45,457 bases of DNA from a virus. The notes below the pieces were generated by a model. That model worked only from the letters and a program-made list of their open reading frames with translations. It made no database searches and was not told the DNA's origin. The position numbers and the translations under genes were made by a program. The stretch lies in IMG/VR virus record IMGVR_UViG_3300048111_000077, positions 1-45,457 of that record. One strand, given 5' to 3'. Below are positions 43,104-45,457 of this stretch, in pieces. Each line of letters opens with the position of its first letter. The first letter of the stretch is position 1.

Positions 43104-44414
43104 ATGAACAATTCATACGATCAATTGATCGAAAAGTGGGCGCCAGTTCTTAACGAAGAATCAGCTGGCAAGATCCAAGATCACCACCGTAAAGCAGTTA
43201 CTGCTGCTATCCTAGAAAACCAAGAGAAGGCTCTAATGGAAGAGCGTTCAGCTTCTCAGGGTTTCCTTGCGGAAGCTCCAACTAACGCAACTGGCTCAGC
43301 AGTTTCTAACTGGGATCCAGTTCTAATCTCTCTAGTACGTCGTGCAATGCCTAACCTAATGGCATATGATGTATGTGGTGTACAGCCAATGTCAGGACCA
43401 ACTGGTCTGATCTTCGCTATGAAGTCACACTACACGTCACAAGATGGACCAGAAGCACTAGGTCTAGACGAGCCAAACTCAGCATTCTCTGGCTCAGCAA
43501 CAAGCTCACAATCTGGTGATTCATCAGGTATGTCTGGATTTGATGCTACAGACGGTTCAGGTCGTTCTGTAGACGCGGCAGGTCGCCCAATGCAAACTTC
43601 TGCAGCTGAATCTCTAGGTGAAGTTGACGGATCTTTCAAAGAGATGGGTTTCTCAATCGAGAAGCAATCTGTTGTTGCTAAGTCACGCGCATTGAAGGCA
43701 GAGTACTCTCTAGAACTTGCACAAGACTTGAAAGCAATCCACGGTCTTGACGCAGAGACAGAGCTTGCGAACATTCTTTCGACTGAGATCCTAGCGGAAA
43801 TCAACCGTGAAGTAGTTCGTACAGTAAACACTCAAGCTGTTCTAGGTGCACAACAAGCATCAATCGCTTCTAAAGGCGTATTCGATCTAACTGCTGATGC
43901 AGACGGTCGTTGGTCAGCAGAGAAGTTCAAAGGTCTAGTAATTCAATTAGATCGTGAAGCGAACGAGATTGCTAAGTCAACTCGTCGTGGTAAGGGTAAC
44001 ATCGTAATCTGTTCTTCAGACGTTGCTACTGCACTTGCTGCTTCTGGTCAGTTGGACTATCAAGTAGGCGCTGGTCTTTCTGTAGATGATACTGGTAATA
44101 CTTTTGCTGGTACTCTAAACGGTAAGATGAAAGTTTACATCGATCCATATGCATCAATCGATTACATTACTGTCGGATATAAGGGTGCAAACGCTTATGA
44201 CGCCGGTGTATTCTATTGCCCATACGTACCACTACAGATGGTTAAGGCAGTATCAGAAGATACTTTCCAACCTAAGATTGGTTTCAAGACTCGTTACGGA
44301 ATGGCTGCAAACCCATTCGTATCTCCAGCAGGCGAGCAGAACATCGCTGCTACTGCGGGCATCAACACGTACTACCGCATCATGCGCGTAGACAACTTGA
44401 TGGTAACATCGTAA
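43104..44414 (+). CDS. 23: major capsid protein, T4 gp23-like
   Basis: 436 residues (T4: 521), AAGGA upstream. The signature LVRRAMPNLMAYDVCGVQPM, GPTGLIFAMKSHY is nearly identical in type to T4 gp23. The N-terminal region contains GFLAE-AP, a gp21-type site that would release residues 1-57. The C-terminal part (YCPYVPLQMVKAVSEDTFQP, TRYGMAANPF) matches the HK97-like core. It builds the capsid lattice. Codons appear strongly biased (gct, cta, gta), fitting very high expression. A strong terminator follows. No gp24 vertex gene comes next. Confidence 0.97.
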   Translation: MNNSYDQLIEKWAPVLNEESAGKIQDHHRKAVTAAILENQEKALMEERSASQGFLAEAPTNATGSAVSNWDPVLISLVRRAMPNLMAYDVCGVQPMSGPTGLIFAMKSHYTSQDGPEALGLDEPNSAFSGSATSSQSGDSSGMSGFDATDGSGRSVDAAGRPMQTSAAESLGEVDGSFKEMGFSIEKQSVVAKSRALKAEYSLELAQDLKAIHGLDAETELANILSTEILAEINREVVRTVNTQAVLGAQQASIASKGVFDLTADADGRWSAEKFKGLVIQLDREANEIAKSTRRGKGNIVICSSDVATALAASGQLDYQVGAGLSVDDTGNTFAGTLNGKMKVYIDPYASIDYITVGYKGANAYDAGVFYCPYVPLQMVKAVSEDTFQPKIGFKTRYGMAANPFVSPAGEQNIAATAGINTYYRIMRVDNLMVTS

Positions 44415-44460
44415 GTCTAAGTAACATATAAAAATTAGAACTAGTTTACTAGTCGTTTTT

Positions 44461-44486
44461 AGGGAGTCTTCGGGCTCCCTTTTTTT
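44461..44486 (+). terminator. strong rho-independent terminator after gp23
   Basis: AGGGAGTC (44461-44468), TTCG loop, GGCTCCCT (44473-44480) with one G-T pair, then a T tract. Confidence 0.92.
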
Positions 44487-44491
44487 ATGCG

Positions 44492-44499
44492 TATAAATA
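44492..44499 (+). promoter_or_regulatory. T4-type late promoter TATAAATA (lipoprotein)
   Basis: Exact late element 5 bp after the terminator T-tract and 101 bp before the lipoprotein start, leaving a leader of ~95 nt. Confidence 0.75.
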
Positions 44500-44600
44500 A
44501 GTGTGTTCACGAACTGGACAAAGTAACAGTGGGGGGATGCCCTATATGGGTAAGCTTTCGGAATCTGGTCATCCAGTAATCTAGAAAACAGGAAAATACT

Positions 44601-44807
44601 ATGCGTTTTATTGCAATTGCATTCGCATTAGTTTTATCTGCTTGCTCAACTGTCGATGCAACCATTGACGGTACTGGTGGTGTTATTAAAGGTGTCGGTT
44701 CCGATGTCTTTGGTGTGACCGCAGGTGTGTTGGATGTAACATCTAATTTGATTAAAGATGTTGCAGACAAGACTGGCACAGATGCAACTTCACCAGAAGA
44801 GGAATAG
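44601..44807 (+). CDS. small predicted lipoprotein
   Basis: 68 residues with AGGA 9 bp upstream. MRFIAIAFALVLSAC is a compact signal peptide with lipobox LSAC; the mature protein would begin at C15. Ser at +2 favours outer-membrane sorting in Gram-negative cells. The mature part alternates Gly, Val and Asp in an amphipathic pattern (GTGGVIKGVGSDVFGVTAGV) and ends in acidic TSPEEE. It is not proline-rich, so it is not an obvious Rz1 spanin. With its own late promoter between head and tail genes, a cell-envelope role such as superinfection exclusion or lysis is possible. The function is unknown. Confidence 0.65.
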   Translation: MRFIAIAFALVLSACSTVDATIDGTGGVIKGVGSDVFGVTAGVLDVTSNLIKDVADKTGTDATSPEEE

Positions 44808-44841
44808 AGTAAGATCGCCAAGGAAGGCGCTTATTAACCTG

Positions 44842-44849
44842 TATAAATA
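44842..44849 (+). promoter_or_regulatory. T4-type late promoter TATAAATA
   Basis: Exact element 22 bp before the tail-tube-fold gene; a weak hairpin (CGCC/GGCG, 44816-44829) precedes it. Confidence 0.75.
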
Positions 44850-44871
44850 AGATGCATACAGAGGATACATT

Positions 44872-45336
44872 ATGGCACTCACAGATAACAAAAACTTTTT
44901 ACAACCTACCGGATTTCGTGTAATAATCGAACGCGAGAATTATGGTAACCTAGAATTTTTTGCGCAGTCCGTACAACACCCAGGCTCGACTGTTTCTGCG
45001 GTAGAGGTCGCCGTGCCTAGAATAACGGGACTACCTGTTCCTGGCGACACTATTAATTACGGTGAACTCAATCTAAGTCTCATTCTAGATGAGGACATGA
45101 CTGCATACAAAGAAGTTCAAAAATGGTTAGAGGGTTCTGTCTACGGTGAGGGTGACCCTTATCATGACATTAGAGTCATCGTGCTTACGAGTCATAACAA
45201 CTTCTGTGCTCAGATTCTCTACAAGAACTGCATACCGACACAGTTGGGTTCTATCGAATTAACATCAACCACTGGCGATGTTACATATATCAACTTTGAT
45301 ACTACTTTCAGATTTAGTGAATTTGTTCTGTCATGA
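44872..45336 (+). CDS. tail-tube-fold virion protein (gp19 paralogue-like)
   Basis: 154 residues, AGAGG upstream. NFLQPTGFRVIIERENYGNL, EFFAQSVQHPGSTVSAVEV, GDTINYGELNLSLILDEDMT and YKEVQKWLEG follow the same strand and helix order as gp19 (FRG...GDRTFEPWNITVLNDTDF...MEKWMNG). I therefore read it as a member of the tail-tube fold, which in T4 also includes gp48 and gp54. It may be a tube-initiator, tail-cap or other tail protein. Similar proteins occur in marine T4-like phages under structural-protein labels. It overlaps the next start (ATGA). Confidence 0.6.
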   Translation: MALTDNKNFLQPTGFRVIIERENYGNLEFFAQSVQHPGSTVSAVEVAVPRITGLPVPGDTINYGELNLSLILDEDMTAYKEVQKWLEGSVYGEGDPYHDIRVIVLTSHNNFCAQILYKNCIPTQLGSIELTSTTGDVTYINFDTTFRFSEFVLS

Positions 45337-45457
45337 GTTTAACCAAGTTTCAAATCAAGAATCCAGAAGTACTAAGCATTCTTGAAGACTTCCGCTATAC
45401 CTATCGAGAACTCTATCAACCGGAGAATACTAACACTTGTATGTTTCCGGAGATGAA
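45333..45457 (+). CDS. start of an unidentified gene (cut by window end)
   Basis: ATG at 45333 overlaps the preceding stop (ATGA). The frame is open for 41 codons to the window edge: MSLTKFQIKNPEVLSILEDF, then RYTYRELYQPENTNTCMFPE. The coupling suggests a tail or baseplate partner of the gene before it. Too little is visible for a name. Confidence 0.6.
   Translation, partial: MSLTKFQIKNPEVLSILEDFRYTYRELYQPENTNTCMFPEM

Noticed and set aside
44537-44584. 15-codon ORF as a real gene
   Set aside because: Too short to support from sequence alone; kept only as a possible leader peptide.
44507-44600. tRNA or known riboswitch in the lipoprotein leader
   Set aside because: No cloverleaf, CCA end or conserved riboswitch core could be drawn.
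44816-44829. Terminator after the lipoprotein gene
   Set aside because: Only a 4-bp stem (CGCC/GGCG) with no T tract; too weak to call.

Overview
This window is part of the late, virion-structure region of a tailed phage with a contractile tail, of the marine T4-like (cyanophage/far-T4) type. From position 32581 the genes follow T4 order without a break: gp13, gp14, gp15, gp16, gp17, gp18, gp19, gp20, a tiny ORF, gp67, a gp68-like gene, gp21, gp22, gp23. All supported genes are on the + strand. Exact copies of the T4 late-promoter element TATAAATA sit in front of most transcription units, so the phage should carry a gp55-type late sigma system elsewhere. A predicted lipoprotein implies a Gram-negative host. 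I cannot name the host; nothing in the window is photosynthetic, so a cyanobacterial host is not indicated.

Layout. (1) 1-2034: 3' end of a collagen-like fibre gene, then a 2OG-Fe(II) oxygenase-like gene and a family-2-type glycosyltransferase. (2) 2085-15476: baseplate/tail-fibre operon from late promoter 2041, with a gp8-like wedge protein, a 2087-aa DUF4815-like protein, a small coiled-coil protein, a 1072-aa repeat fibre, two YGLE-module proteins and a tail-assembly-chaperone-like protein. (3) 15571-20387: its own late promoter and a 1585-aa fibre built mostly from about 300 Tyr/Phe/Arg-paced tetrapeptides. (4) 20400-22386: a cassette behind an extended -10 promoter, with a hypothetical protein, a second glycosyltransferase and a second 2OG oxygenase. 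(5) 22417-32470: smaller virion proteins and two large coiled-coil fibres (1971 and 761 aa). (6) 32533-37037: neck, tail terminator and terminase. (7) 37050-41121: sheath, tube, portal and core protein gp67. (8) 41130-44414: core protein, protease, scaffold and major capsid protein. (9) 44492-45457: a small lipoprotein, a tail-tube-fold protein and the start of another gene.

How it fits together. gp20, gp67/68, gp21, gp22 and gp23 build and mature the prohead; gp16/gp17 fill it; gp13/gp14 and gp15 close neck and tail; gp18/gp19 form the tail; gp8 and the DUF4815-like protein form the baseplate rim that carries fibres. The unusual part is the adhesion section. At least five long fibre-type proteins lie side by side. 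Two of the low-complexity fibres (collagen-like and tetrapeptide) are each followed by a 2OG-oxygenase/glycosyltransferase pair. I infer a hydroxylate-then-glycosylate system acting on the fibres. This is the best candidate in the window for a system not yet described; it is a hypothesis from gene content, order and motifs only.
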